Source: Salticus scenicus (taxonomy: Eukaryota > Arthropoda > Arachnida > Araneae > Salticidae). From it: a stretch of 64,000 nt of DNA. The stretch spans positions 237,885,861 through 237,949,860 of the forward strand of contig OZ005661.1 in NCBI GenBank assembly GCA_963930645.1, given 5' to 3'. This document shows positions 35,005-47,338 of the stretch, piece by piece. A program made the position numbers and the translations under genes. Position 1 is the first letter of the stretch, and every line of letters begins with the position of its first letter. The notes beneath the pieces were generated by a model. The model was not told the origin of the DNA and ran no database searches. It saw nothing but the letters and a program-made list of their open reading frames with translations.

Positions 35005-35066
35005 CTCCAATTTCTTCCATTACGTTTCCACCACTGTAATTATATGGTAAGTTTTATAGTATGTTT

Positions 35067-35168
35067 CCATGATTAATTAATCATGGACATGGAATCATGG
35101 AACCTGGAATGGAATCCTTCATGGAATCATGATTAATTAATCATGGAACCATGATTAATTAATCATGG
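35067..35168. repeat. 20-bp palindrome repeated three times
   Basis: CCATGATTAATTAATCATGG occurs exactly at 35067-35086 and 35149-35168, and with one mismatch (T for the first C) at 35127-35146. GGAATCATGG and related words fill the spacers. Each copy is a perfect self-complementary hairpin centre with an AATT core. Confidence 0.85.
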
Positions 35169-35451
35169 ACACCTATTGCTGTAATAGCACAATACTAATG
35201 CGCTGTAAAACCATACCAACCAACCAACCAACCAACCTTCTTTTATGATGGTGCACGTAAAAAACTGTGTCGTTGAACACCCTGTATTGACAAAACTCTA
35301 TACGTGATACAGAAAAATGGGCTGAGTTTTCGGTTTCAGCACAACCAAAACCATAGAGATCAGCTAAAATCATCAAATTAAATTTTGTCAACTTTATTTT
35401 TGCTGATCTGTGTTCTCATCGGAATTGTGGAACAAACAATATAGGTTAAGC

Positions 35452-36065
35452 GGGTTTAACGTCGCACTCTCTAAAATATGAAGAGTGAGATCTCACTTTA
35501 AAAGAGTGGCATATCACTCTTTGAACATGCCAAAATGGAGCCAACCTCTAAAGAGCGCGAAGTCTCTTTTCGAAAGAGTGGGATTTCTCACTCTTTATTA
35601 AGAGTGAGATTATTCAGAGCAATCTAATGAATATGATAATTCATTTTTTCTTTAAAAAATCATGTACACTACACGATACCGTTTCATTTCCTCTTGCGAA
35701 TCGACTCCAGTTCAAAGATCGAAAGAATGCAGTTTGGAACTATCGGGATTCGAACCCAGGCTGTCCCCGTAGCAAGCGAGTGTCTTACCACTAAACCACT
35801 GAGCACATACCCTAGCTGCTTAATTTACATTATTAAATCATTCTCGTACAAGATGAATCATATTTTAAAATTTTTACTTTTATCAACAATATAAAATTAC
35901 AGAATTCTAAAGGTTATTTGAAAATTTAAATTATTTTGAAATTGTTAAAATTAGAATCATTTTAAAAGCAAAATGTATACTTAAAAACAATTTTTTTTAA
36001 GACAAGCAGTCATTTAAAGTAGCTTATGGGGAAAAGAAGTTACTCAAGTGTACATGTTTAAAAAA

Positions 36066-36100
<35 letters not shown>

Positions 36101-36795
36101 ATGTTCGCATACAAATCTACAGAGTTTCCTGAAGAACTCGTCCGTTCAGGAGTATAAAATTTGCTGTTGATTTTAAATAATAGTAAAATATTATAGCGAA
36201 TTTTTTTTAATATTTCACTTTTGCTAGCTGTCAATGAATATAATAAAAATATTAATTGTTACAGATTTTAAGGTGTTGTGCATTAAATATTTGCACCGAT
36301 ATTTTCTCTTATACTTTATATATTCCTAAATAAAAATATATTTACTTTCTAATACGAATTTTCATATGTTTTTTGTGATTTTAGATTCTTCAATATTACT
36401 TCGATTTTGTCCATTATATAGAACAAATTATTTACCAAATTATCTTTCAACATAATTATTTTCTTTTTTTATTCATCAAAAATCTTCAATAAATTCTGTC
36501 AAACAAATATGTATGAGATCGTCCAGAAACTGTCCTTCATATTTCCTTCGAAATGTGATTAATAGATGGCGCCAGCAATTTCTCACTCTACAAAAGTTTG
36601 ATCTAGCAATAGATGATGACCCTCAATCTTAGTGACAGAGTGACTTCCTGTCACTCTTTCACAAAAAGTGAGAAGCGTCACATTTGCAAGAGCGATAATA
36701 GCGTTTTCTCACCTTAATTAGTGTCAAAATAGGGATCACTTTTTTAAGGAGAGAGATTCTCACTCCAGAAATTTTAGAGAGCACTACAATTAAAC
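35452..36795. mobile_element. MITE rich in AGAGTG/CACTCT motifs
   Basis: The left arm GGTTTAACGTCGCACTCTCT at 35453 is paired with the complement of the right end (GTTTAATTGTAGTGCTCTCT) at 36775-36794. Within 35470-35605, AGAGTG and its complement occur seven times, often as ACTCTTT...AAAGAGTG pairs; a weaker set lies at 36625-36765. The tRNA-like copy at 35740-35812 lies inside. An (ATAA)n tract is at 36062-36101. No transposase seen. Confidence 0.6.
35740..35812 (-). repeat. tRNA-like pseudogene or SINE head
   Basis: On the minus strand the sequence has box-A-like TTTAGTGGTAAGAC and a perfect box B GGTTCGAATCC. A possible anticodon loop CTTGCTA lies between. The 5' and 3' ends do not pair into an acceptor stem, so it is not a working tRNA. 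It differs from the SINE family at 9545. Confidence 0.6.
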
Positions 36796-36908
36796 TAAGG
36801 GCAATTAGTCACGATTTGCGATTCAACCCTAAAGGTGCTCAAGAGATGTAGCATCACAATTTTAATTCACTGCCAAAAACATACAAAATAAAATCGTCGA
36901 CAAGCATA

Positions 36909-37858
36909 CAGGGTGGCTATTAAGTATCCGGAAAAAGGTATTTGATAATAAACAATTAGTGAAATAGAAAACAAAACTAAACCTTCTATTTTTGCAACAA
37001 GTAATGTCTAATAATTATTTTTTACTGTGAGTTTAAGAAATGGCCGTTATCGGCTTTGACGCAAGATGCAATCTTCTTCTGAAGTGAGGTGACGGTGTGG
37101 TGCAAGTAGTTTGGATTTAAATCATCCTATAGTTTGTTCAGGGCTTTCTTGAGTCTATCAGATGTTTGATTTTCTGTGTTCGCAAGTTTTCTTCTAAGAA
37201 ACCACGCATTGAAAAATCCATTGGATACAAATCAGAGCTGTTAGAAGAACACAGATTTTTGGTCTGATACCTTTTCACTTTGACATCGATTAAAACAAAA
37301 TTTGATTTTAGTCCATGGACCAGAGCACAAATTTTGTAAAGGATCTTAGCTGGGTGATTTTGCTTCCATAGAAGTACAGTTTTCTCTAAAACATCTTTTT
37401 GATAAACTTTTACATTATTTTTTAAGTTTTCTACGAAAAAAACGGTTGTGTCTTCCCATTGTTGCTAATCTCAGCCCAAACCATCAAACATTTTAGAAAC
37501 AAAGACCTTGTTGCATCTTTTCGTTTTCTGGTGTTCTTAAGAGCTAACTCCAAATTGAGAATTTTTATCGACTTAAACAGTAAATACTTTCTCTTCGGAC
37601 CACAAAATATCTTAAATGCGCTGCACTTAGAAAAAAAAATTAAAAAAAAAAAAAAAAAAACACGGAACTTTTTCATTTATCTAATAGATTTTACTTTCTC
37701 TGATCGCTCAAAAACTGCCCGTTGTGTAAATGCAAATTATTTTAATAAATAATATTTAAAGATAAAAGCATTACAACAACAAAAAAGTGGTTATAATGAA
37801 ATAGGCAATCCAAAAAGGCTCCGCGATTTTTTTTTTCGGATAATTAATAGCCACCCTA
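36909..37858 (-). mobile_element. Tc1/mariner-type transposon, TA target site
   Basis: Ends CAGGGTGGCTATTAAGTATC and the complement TAGGGTGGCTATTAATTATC, flanked by TA. On the minus strand around 37040-37290 a decayed frame reads SSDLYPMDFSMRGFLRRKL and, after a stretch of about 20 residues, DDLNPNYLHHTVTSLQK. This matches the C-terminal SPDLNPMDYS...W region of mariner-like DDE transposases. An in-frame TAG lies near 37124, where the family usually has Trp. The catalytic core upstream is not recognisable, so this is a dead copy. Confidence 0.65.
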
Positions 37859-38198
37859 TATAATAATAATAAAACATAGTTTTCAAAATATATGATATTA
37901 AAGGAAATTAAAATAATAATAATAATAATGCAGTAGAACCCCGCTAAGACTGAGGCCGGTGCCAGTTCGGATTAAAAGAAATTCGGATTAACCGAAATTC
38001 CGATGAAAATTTAAAAGAAAGAATGTGTGCTTAAAAAAAAAGAACTAAGTTATAAGTGTACACTCAATATCTCTTGAATTCTTTCGTTCAAGAGAATATG
38101 TATCTTCTTTTCAGTAGAAAAATGGATGTGTGATGTGTAGAGGAGAGTGAAAATGCAACATCCACAGACATTACATTTATGAGACGTTGTTACAATAT

Positions 38199-38337
38199 TG
38201 ATAACAGGAGACTTGGCGTTGGAATATTAAAACCCGAATAAACTACTACGTCAGAAACGCCAAAGAAAAATATTGGAAATGCATACAGCTGTTTCGGTAG
38301 CCTATAGCGTACCGTCTTCAGTGCAAAAAGGATTCTG
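38199..38337 (-). repeat. Penelope terminal repeat, downstream copy
   Basis: 139 bp, nearly identical to 40919-41057 (about five differences by eye, for example G for A at 38331). Contains CCCGAATAAACTACTACGTC and the block AGCGTACCGTCTTCAGTGC. Confidence 0.85.
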
Positions 38338-38464
38338 AATCAGGAGAGGTGCTCGTATATATAGGAAAGGGGCCGGATTTAGTTCAACTAATAGGATTAC
38401 GGGAAAGGTGGGGAGAGTGGCCAATAAGAATTTAGGAAAGTTAGCTGTGTAAACAGTAGAAAAA

Positions 38465-40807
38465 TTAAGAAAATATGGACTGAATATAAAATTTCCAACA
38501 GTCAGACAAATAGGGAATAGCGAAATCACAATTTACAAGGTTTCTAAAATTTTTATAAATATGAAAAGCTTCAAAGAAATCGAGTTCATGAATGGATTTA
38601 GGTCTGCAAATTATTTTAGCTGAATTAAATTTAAAATTATGATTTTCCTCCCAGCAATGTTTAGAAATAGCCGATTTATTGGTTTCTTGTTTGCGGACGT
38701 AATTCATATGTTCTTTTAGACGAAATTTAAGACTGCGTTTAGTTTGGCCAATATATGATAAACCACACTGACAGGAAATACTATAAATTCCCCAAGAATT
38801 ATGCACATCAATGGGATCTTTTAACTAAGAAAAGGTGAGTTTATTGGAAGGCGAAAATATTATTTTAAAATCATATTGTTTGAGAATTTTAGCTATGGTT
38901 TGACTGGATTTAGGAAAATAGGGTAAGACAATACTGATATTAGAAGAGACTGATTTAGTAGACGAAATACGAGGGAGTTGTAATTTTTGGATAGCTTTGT
39001 CTATAATGGAAGGGTCATAACCTCAGTCAATTGCAATGGCTTTCAGGTATTTATTTTCAGATTTTAGTAAAATAGGATTAGAACAAATATTAAGTGCACG
39101 GTTTACAAAAGTATAGAAAGCAGCCATTTTTTGGTTAGGTGGGTGACATGAACGCATGGGGAGGAAGGGAGACAGCAAAATTTTTTCGATAGACGGTGGT
39201 TGAAAATCCATTTACAGTGCGAGAGACGAGGGTATCAAGAAAAGTAATTGAGCCATTATTTTCTATTTCATATGTAAATTGGATATTACTGTCAATTGAA
39301 TTTAAAGTTTCTAAGACATGGTCTATATTGTGATGAGATATGTCGATAAGCGTGAAGGTGTCGTCAACGTAACGGGTCCAAAAAGGAAAAGATATTTTCT
39401 TAAAAAGCTCGCTTTCGAAATAGTGCCTGTAAATATCTACGAGAATTGGGGAGAGAGGTAAACCCATGGCTAAACCTTCAGACTGACGATAGAATTTATT
39501 TTGAAAAGAAAACGTGGCTTGTGATAAACAAATGCGGATAAGAGAGATTAATTCTTGTATTTCAAAAGATGTGAAATGAAACTCTTTTAATCTATTTTCG
39601 AGACAGCAGAGGGCGCCACTTATTGGAACATTAGTGAAAAGAGATTTTACATCAAAAGAAACCATAGTGAGATTAGTGTGAGGGCAGTTTTGAATGTTAT
39701 TTGCAAATTTTATGGAATTCTTAACAGTATAACTATTAGCAGCAAGAAGGGGAGCAAAAATTGTGGTGAGAAATTTAGCTAAATTATAGGAAGCAGTACC
39801 GCTATTAGAGACTATGGGATGAAATGGAATTGTATTTGGATTGTGAACTTTCGGTAAAGCATAAAATCTGGCACAATTAGCAATAGAAGGGATAAGATGG
39901 GATTTAGTCGAGTTCAATAACAAGGGGCAAGATTTTATAGCAGTTTAATTTTATTTAACTCTTGTGTAGAGGGGTCACGGGGCAGAGAAATATATGGGCC
40001 ATCATTAATTAATTCGGTAACACTTTCAATGTATTGTTTTTTATCCAAAATAACAATCTGACCACCTTAATCAGCTTTAGTAATGATGATAGTTTCATTA
40101 GATTTTAATTCCTTCAAGGCGTTTTTTTCGGCAGGGCTGAGATTTGATTTAAAATTTTTAGAATTGAAATTGGCATTATTAAGAATTAAATGACGAAGAT
40201 TTTCTTTCTGTTGGTCAGTCAGTCGAGAATTTTTGAAAGCTTTTTCAACCGGTGCAATTAACAGAGGAAAAGAAGGAGGTTTAGAAATGGCAAAATTTGA
40301 ATTGAGTTTGAGAACAGAATATTGATTATTGGTAATTTCAGCATTGGAATTAACGATTGCATTTTTATTGACAACAGGAAAGTCGTTCGAATGAATAGGA
40401 GTCTGTGAATTACGAAGCCGGGTGAATTTATCTTGTAATTTAATTGAGTGTTTACGAGAGCGGTTGTCACAATGAATCCAGGAATTGTGATCAATTGGCA
40501 TAAAATTAGGACGTTCAAAAGCTAACTTTAAGTGGAGAGAGAATAGTTCTTTTTCAATTTTGGCGATGGAGGTACGAGTTTCCTTAATAACTGCACGAAG
40601 AATATTAAAATGAGACCTGAGTACTGCTTTGTTAACAAAACTGGAACCAGAAATATTGCATTTCAGTTGAATGAATTTAGGGATGATGTGGTGTCTCTTG
40701 CACTGTAAAAGGAACCTCAGACGGTTGAGGGCACGAAACTTTTTAGTACGTAATCGGTAGAACCGGTTAACTAATTTGCACATTGTGAAATGGAGAAAAT
40801 GGCTCAA
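38465..40807 (-). pseudogene. Penelope RT-endonuclease, broken reading frame
   Basis: Ancestrally one long frame. From the N side: 40807-40067, a basic region ending IIITKAD and then TAA at 40067-40069, although GGQIVILDK continues beyond it. Further stops and a frame change lie near 39930-39945. RT core 39923-39135 has motif A FDVKSLFTNVP, motif B QSEGLAMGLPLSPI and catalytic RYVDDTF. A frameshift near 39150-39210 leads to CHPPNQKMAAFYTFVNRAL. A TGA follows near 39021 and another stop near 38826. The nuclease to 38465 has GIY, CQC, YIG, an arginine (R in FRLKEH) and a downstream glutamate. The catalytic residues survive, but at least five lesions make it non-functional as one protein. Confidence 0.88.
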
Positions 40808-40918
40808 ACTATTACTGACCTAATCTCCCCCTCATATGAGGCTTCTCAGACCAGGTTGCTCAGTAACAATAAGAGCAGAAAAACAATAACTCAACTAAGC
40901 CCGTAGAAGCTTAATAAA

Positions 40919-41057
40919 TGATAACAGGAGACTTGGCGTTGGAATATTAAAACCCGAATAAACTACTATGTCAGAAACGCCAAAGAAAGATATTGGAAAT
41001 ACATACAACTGTTTCGGTAGCCTATAGCGTACCGTCTTCAGTGCAAAAAGAATTCTG
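40919..41057 (-). repeat. Penelope terminal repeat, upstream copy
   Basis: Direct repeat of 38199-38337. It is followed at 41058 by TCGTAGTAGTTTATCTGACG, a rearranged inverted piece of its own CTACTACGTCAG segment, and then by the duplicated nuclease tail at 41085-41155. Confidence 0.85.
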
Positions 41058-41524
41058 TCGTAGTAGTTTATCTGACGTAGTTATATAAAATTTCCAACAG
41101 TCACACAAATAGGGAACAGCGAAATCACAATTTACAAGGTTTTTAAAATTTTTGCTTGCTCGATACACAATATTGCTCGCAATATATTGATTACAATATA
41201 TTGATATATTGATTACAATATTGCTTGCTCGTCTAGAATGACATCATTTCGTCAGACAAATCTGACAAATTACTTCACCCCAAAACGTCGTTAATGTATA
41301 TGTGATGTGTTATTGTAATATGTTTTTATGAAATGTAATTGTGATCTTTTAATTATATCAAAAGTTTCTTTAACGTGTACAAAATTATGCATACTGAAGA
41401 AGTAAGTATTTTTTTGTTTTTAGTACAATTTCAATCTTTTCAGTTAATTTGTTCAAGTAGTTTAATTTTCGAAAATAAAATCGGTTCGGATTAACCGGAA
41501 TTTCAGATTAGCAGGGTTCTACTG

Positions 41525-43663
41525 TAACAATATTTTTAAAAAAAATCACTCGGCACACCAATTTAAAACAATCGCTAAAAGTATGTAGGGGAGGAAATTT
41601 TTAACGTTGCACTATAACTACGCCTCGGACTCTTGCAAAGGTCCAGGGATTCCGCCTTAGTAGTAATCCATGCTAAAAAGTATAAAAAAATTACTATACA
41701 ACAGTCAGTGTCCACACCTTATGAGGTTCGCTCGTTGAAAACTTAACTGAATATCACTGAATACCCAATCTCTTTAGGCATGAATCGCAGAAAAACTTAA
41801 AAATCGACAACGCAACAATTGTCGATATATAAAGACTGTGTAGTCGGCAGATTTTCCTACTTTGAACTAGCTACTAGCCCTGTATGTGTTTCTTTAAAAC
41901 ATTATGTTAGTACTCGTCAAAAATTGGTGGCGTGCAACTGAATTTTTAATATTACTAGCCTAGTGTGTGTTAGTTTAAGACATTAAGTTAATACTCGTCA
42001 AATCTTGATGGTTTAATTACATTTAAAAGTGCAACTGAATTTTTAATACTGTAATTTTATCTATAATTATTTTTGAAAATTAATTCTCTTGTAAATTTTT
42101 AATAATTCATTGCATTAAAATTGTGTCAGTATTTTTAGCTGACTTTTTATTCAACACCTTTTTCCAGCAATTTAATTTTTTATTAGGTAAAATGAATAAA
42201 TACATAAGTATGCAAAAAACATTTTTATTTCACGCTGTCTTCCATTTGCCTTTTTTTTCCTTCTGAAAATTACGTATTGACATTTATTTTATATTTATAC
42301 GATTGTTTAAAATGTGTAATTTTTTGTTATATACAAAATTTTGTGGCAATGTTTTCATACACTTTTACCATACATAAATTTTTACATGGCATATATTATT
42401 CACCAGCGTTTATTACACGTAGCAAGAATTTTTCATTTTATTATGTTTTTATATATCTCAATCTGTATAATAAATTTTGTGTTTGGGGATGATGTTTGTT
42501 TTTTCGTGTCATCTTGCTATATTCAATTTAACTTAAATTAACTGCGCACATGCACACACATATATGTATTCTCTTATATACTAGAGGCACTTTTTTCGCA
42601 ATTTTTCTTTTATTGTTAACCAAATCATTTGTTTTTCAATTTTAGGCCATCTGCACTACTATAAACATAATTTGATTTATAAAAGTATGCTTACAGTCAA
42701 TATTTTTATGTTTTTACTTGTTGCATACATTAAATTCGTTTTCATACTCAAATAGACATTTCCAGTGCTTCTTACTTCATACAAAGTAAACTGAACTGCA
42801 ATGAATTGTAAAGTCTATATACTGCTTTACATTTCAAATTTACCTAATTCAGACGTTGACGATGAAATTTTTTTTTCTATGTGGTAATGTGTTTTCCGCG
42901 GTACATTTTTATGCTGATTATGAAATGCTGATATTAAAAAATGTCCATCATGTACAGTTTTGAAAAAAGGGATTTTTTGAGCTTACTGTTCCGATCACTT
43001 TGAGCGCACAGTCTAACTTATTTCCCGGATAATCTGGGTGATGTGAATGAAGAATAAGGAAACCTATATAATTAAGACATCAAAGAAATGTAGAGAAGGT
43101 ATCAGGAAGGATGGAGTGTTAACATATTAGCAGATTATTGTTGAATGCAGCATAGTGAATCCCACCCCAACACACACACACCCTTTAAAAGGCCTTCAAG
43201 CTGTCCGCAAGATAAAAATCTCTAAAGGAAGCTTTAGTGTAAAGAGACATATTTAGATGATTTCGCGTAAATAACATCGTATTTTAATGCATTTTCTACA
43301 TTAATTGTTTCGAATTTGTTATAGCCTCTGGGTGCCTTCTTCCGGTCTCCATCCTTACTTTGGGAACATTCCTTACATGATAGGAAGAAAAGACATGCAT
43401 TACTGTATTCTGCGCATGAAAACAAATTAGAGACACCCAACGTAGGGCAGGAAAAATTTTTGTAACATCAAAAATTTTACTAAAATAAAATAAAAAATGT
43501 ATCTTAAAAATGTAATAAAAAGCAAGGAAAATGATTTTTTTGAAATATTTTTAATGACGAAATTTTGTGATTTGTCTACGTAAAGTTCGAATAACATGCT
43601 TAAAAATAACAAAATGAATGATAAAAATAACTTTAAAATCGAAATTGGGAATTAAAAATTATT

Positions 43664-43700
<37 letters not shown>

Positions 43701-43869
43701 TTTTATGATATTTTATATGGATTTTTATATTTACTTGATGTTCAACTTTGGTTTAGTTTTGTAAAAATCAAGCTATATAACTTACTATTTGATATGAATT
43801 GAAAAAAAATCTTTCAATGGTAATTGTTTTATGAAAATGCTTCAGATTAAAAGAGTTAGGAGTTAAACA
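41525..43869. other. gene-free; short tandem duplication at 41870
   Basis: No gene recognised. A segment of about 85 bp is repeated at 41875-41955 and 41957-42050, sharing GTACTCGTCAAAAATT-type and GTGCAACTGAATTTTTAATA blocks. Poly-A at 43669-43696 precedes duplication copy B. Short frames at 42277-42541 and 43234-43612 have no resemblance to known families. Confidence 0.4.
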
Positions 43870-45417
43870 GACCAGGAAAATATTTTTAACCATCTTCTTA
43901 AAGTAACGAGAAGAGATTTTAGGTTACTTCTACAGGAACAGATAATTTAAAAAAAATTAAACAATAATGTTACATAAAAGATTATCTGAGAAGTATATGT
44001 AGAAAACTGAAATGTTACAATTCTTAAATTGCAAACTTTTTGTAATATTTGTAATAAATATTTTGTATTTTTTCTTTCTTTCTTTCCTTTTTTTTTTTTT
44101 TTTTTTTTTTTAGTTCATATGTCTCATGTTTCATTTTTGTGTTCTAAATTTCTGAAGGTTTATTGTTTTATATTGGTAAGATGAAAGGGAGCTATTCTGC
44201 TTTTTAGAATTTACTAGCACTCGTTGAAAATTTCTAAATGTCTCTACTCTGAATTGCTTTGAAAGTATTTTATATACATATAGCGTTTAAAAAGATTATA
44301 CTTTTTGAGGCCCTGTAAACCAATAATCAATGTTTTGTATTAAATACTTTATATAAAACAAGTTTTCTTGTTTATAAAAGAATATGTCTATTAATGTGCT
44401 TATTTATTTTTTTTAGACAGTCTATAGGTGTTTAAAATATAATAACAAATACTTTTAGCTTGCAGATATAAAGTATTTGAATATTTTGAATGTTTCATTA
44501 CATGATCTTTTTGTCCGATTTCAATAAAAAATAATAATTCTTCAAATGATTAAAATTTGAATTTATGAATCTGAAATTTACGCTAATATTTGTATTCCAT
44601 TTATAAAAATAATTTTTTAACACAAAGACTAATTTTTAAAAGCCTGATTTTCGGATTTTGGGGGGTTCATAATGTTTAAATATATCTCGAAATTAGTTTC
44701 GAATATTAGAAATAAAAATAATACTTCTCTGCCATGCATTAGCAAGAGAAATTAAAAATAAAACAACTAAACGTGGATACGAAAACAAATTTTAATAAAT
44801 AAAACATGGAAGCATACTTTATTATTTTTAACATATTTTATTTACGTAAGCATGTGTTATACACTACATATTGATTGTAAATTGTGAATGCGCAAAAGTA
44901 TGCATACACGTAACATAGCAATGTTATTCAAAGATGAAATATTAATTTATGAAATTTTAAATTTTTAACTGAATTAAATAAATGATAGGACTAAAATAAG
45001 AACAAGATTTGTGAGAATGAATCATGTAAACAAAAAAATAATGATACATAAAATTTTTAATTTCTATGATTAATAAAGCATGATAAAAAAAATATATATT
45101 TATCCATCTTACGAATCTTTTTACAAAAAAAACATACAATTATATATTATTGTTCTGACACTCTGACACCATATATTTACCTATTTTTAAGTATTTTATT
45201 ATTTCTTACTATATTACATATATATATATATCGTATTAATTGATTAAAAGTTCTTTAAAAAAAATAAAAATATACCAAGAAATAAAGTTTTAATTTATTT
45301 GAAAAAAAAAAATAATACATATATAATTTATGACTTTTATTTATTTATCTATTTATTTTCAATTTTACAAAACATTTCTGAAGAAAATATTTTGGACGTC
45401 TGCATGTACATATCTGT

Positions 45418-45479
45418 TATCTATCTATATATCTATCTATCTATCAATTAATCTATCTATCTATCTATCTATCTATCTG

Positions 45480-45510
<31 letters not shown>

Positions 45511-45545
45511 CTGTATAAATATATATATATAGAGAGAGAGAGAAA
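45418..45545. repeat. ATCT, TA and GA microsatellites
   Basis: (ATCT)n at about 45418-45478, two (TA)n tracts at 45486-45509 and 45520-45531, and (GA)n at 45531-45541. The frame at 45330-45518 is a translation of this microsatellite. Confidence 0.8.
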
Positions 45546-45885
45546 GGAAGAATAAAATCCAGAAATAAACTGAGAAATGAAAAATATATAATCTTTTTTA
45601 GGATTAATATAAAGATTAATATAAATATATTTTAATTTTTTATATTGTTTCTAAATTTATTTTCATAATTGTAAATTTTATATTTTCTTTTGCTGCATTC
45701 ACTCATTGTTATATAAATTTTTCGTTTTAACTTTTTAATTTCAAATTTTGTTTTAGACTTTTCGTAATTGGTTTTCAGATTTTGTTTTTATATTTATATA
45801 TATAAATATGTTTGTATCTGAACAACTGTACAGATGCAGAATCTAAATAAGTATTATTTTAAATGCAATTAATCATTTAAAAAAT

Positions 45886-45924
<39 letters not shown>

Positions 45925-47114
45925 TTTTCTGAAAAATTTTAATATCATTAATTTTTAACGAAATACTTTCTTATAATCTATATCTCTTTTATTTTTCAGA
46001 AAATGTTTATGTTAATAAGATGAAAACAAATTATTAGAAAGCGATAGAAGAAAAAAAGTATAAGAGTATAATCTTGTAATATATAGATAATGTTGTATAA
46101 TAATTAGTTTCATGATGATTCTTAGAAATTTTCCATAAATTTTCTTTACTCCTCTTAAAAAGAGCGTTTAGTAAGTTTTGCACACTTGACTTTAATACTA
46201 TAAAAGAGTCCAGGTTATCAGAACAGTTTGGACTGTAATGTTTTAGTATTCGAACTTTCATATCCATTTTCGTATAATCCATTTTCGTATAAATTGTTTC
46301 ATGCACAGATAACCAATGCGTAGGCGAATCATCATTCCGTCAATTCTTTGTGGTTGAAAGTTGAGTTACTTGTTATTGAACGAGTAATTTTGGATGAATT
46401 TATCTAGAAATATCTGATAAATAGTACTTGGAAAAGTTGAAATCGCCTTCTAGTGAAACATCTCATGTTAATTTTAAAATCCTCACACTCATGAAGAAGA
46501 TCTTACAGTTGAAATAATATAACAATAGTCAAGACAGAAAATTACAGTATTTAGCATAACTATGCAAGAAATTTCTAGATACAATATAATAATTAGACTT
46601 ATTTAAGTACCATATCACGCCACCATTTTGGCTTTTCTGTTGCATAAACAAAAAGTGGAACGAGACTGCTTTGAAACGATACAAAAAATACACTTTTCAT
46701 TAGTTGTGCATTATGAGTTCAGTTTGATGTTGAAATACACAGGTTCCAAGTTTGCGTCTTTTGCAATTTTTTTATTATGTAGATGTAGTTTCAATATTAC
46801 ATAAATATATATTATTATTACTAAAACTTAAAAAGAATAAGCTTTTCTGTTAAACACATTTTTTAGAAACTGGAAAGAAGCCATCAAATTAATCCAATTT
46901 TTGGATAATCGGAATTTTGTTAACCTAGATATTACTGTATGCTAGTATTCATACGATAATCAAACTACTGGAATTTAATTTAAAAACTTTGCCAACAAAA
47001 GGGCAATATTTTTTTTCCCTGTCACTACTACGAAAAGTTCTTTCTTATTTCTACTGTTTAGAAAATGAACCCAAAAAGACACTGAAGTAAACATTAGAAC
47101 TTCACATTGGTCGG

Positions 47115-47338
47115 TATAGTGCGACCATGTTTCCTACGACTAGCAGTTAGGCCGAGTCCAAAAGTTTGGAGGGATGCAAAAATTGGCCGACAGATAGTTA
47201 TTTGGCAAACATCCAGTTATTTGGTGTTCCATTATCGCTTGTTTTCTCTCAGTCACCCCTATTTTAACACTGGGCTCGTTCAATCCGCACTAGCGCAGTG
47301 GCTTCCATGGTCGCAAGAAATGTGGTTAAAGAATAGTG
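47115..47338. mobile_element. small insertion unique to copy B
   Basis: Copy A runs directly from TGGTCGGTTGTG to TCATTCTTGTTTATGACCGT (near 20000), while copy B has about 224 extra bases, GC-richer than the flanks. The insert begins near GTGCGACCATG and ends near CATGGTCGCAAG, a short inverted pair. The 101-codon frame at 47107-47412 spans insert and both flanks and so is not conserved with copy A. No family was recognised. Confidence 0.5.

Larger units (their letters stand above)
38199..41157 (-). mobile_element. Penelope-like element (RT + GIY-YIG)
   Basis: Penelope-like elements are retroelements whose reverse transcriptase is followed by a GIY-YIG endonuclease; both are present here, read on the minus strand. 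A 139-bp direct repeat (38199-38337 and 40919-41057) flanks the body like the terminal repeats of this group. Beyond the upstream repeat, 41085-41155 again carries the nuclease C-terminal coding DNA (copy at 38484-38555). The left copy is therefore the truncated tail of a preceding tandem unit with an internal deletion. TACAATATTG lies at 38191-38200 and again near 41217, a possible target duplication. The host site is a Tigger-like element. Confidence 0.88.
37931..41524 (+). mobile_element. pogo/Tigger-like transposon interrupted by Penelope element
   Basis: Left end CAGTAGAACCCCGCTAAG and right-end complement CAGTAGAACCCTGCTAATCT match the known Tigger/pogo terminal form; the right flank is TA and the left flank TG. 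TCGGATTAACCG-type repeats lie inside both ends. Plus-strand remnants read MQHPQTLHL near 38153 and FRQTNLTNYFTPKRR followed by a stop at 41244-41294. This resembles the C terminus of pogo/CENP-B-related transposases. The Penelope element sits between these two remnants. Confidence 0.65.

Noticed and set aside
35740..35812. Functional tRNA on the minus strand
   Set aside because: Box A and box B are present but no acceptor stem can be formed.
38302..38529. Separate 75-codon minus frame
   Set aside because: It overlaps the Penelope nuclease tail and terminal repeat in another frame.
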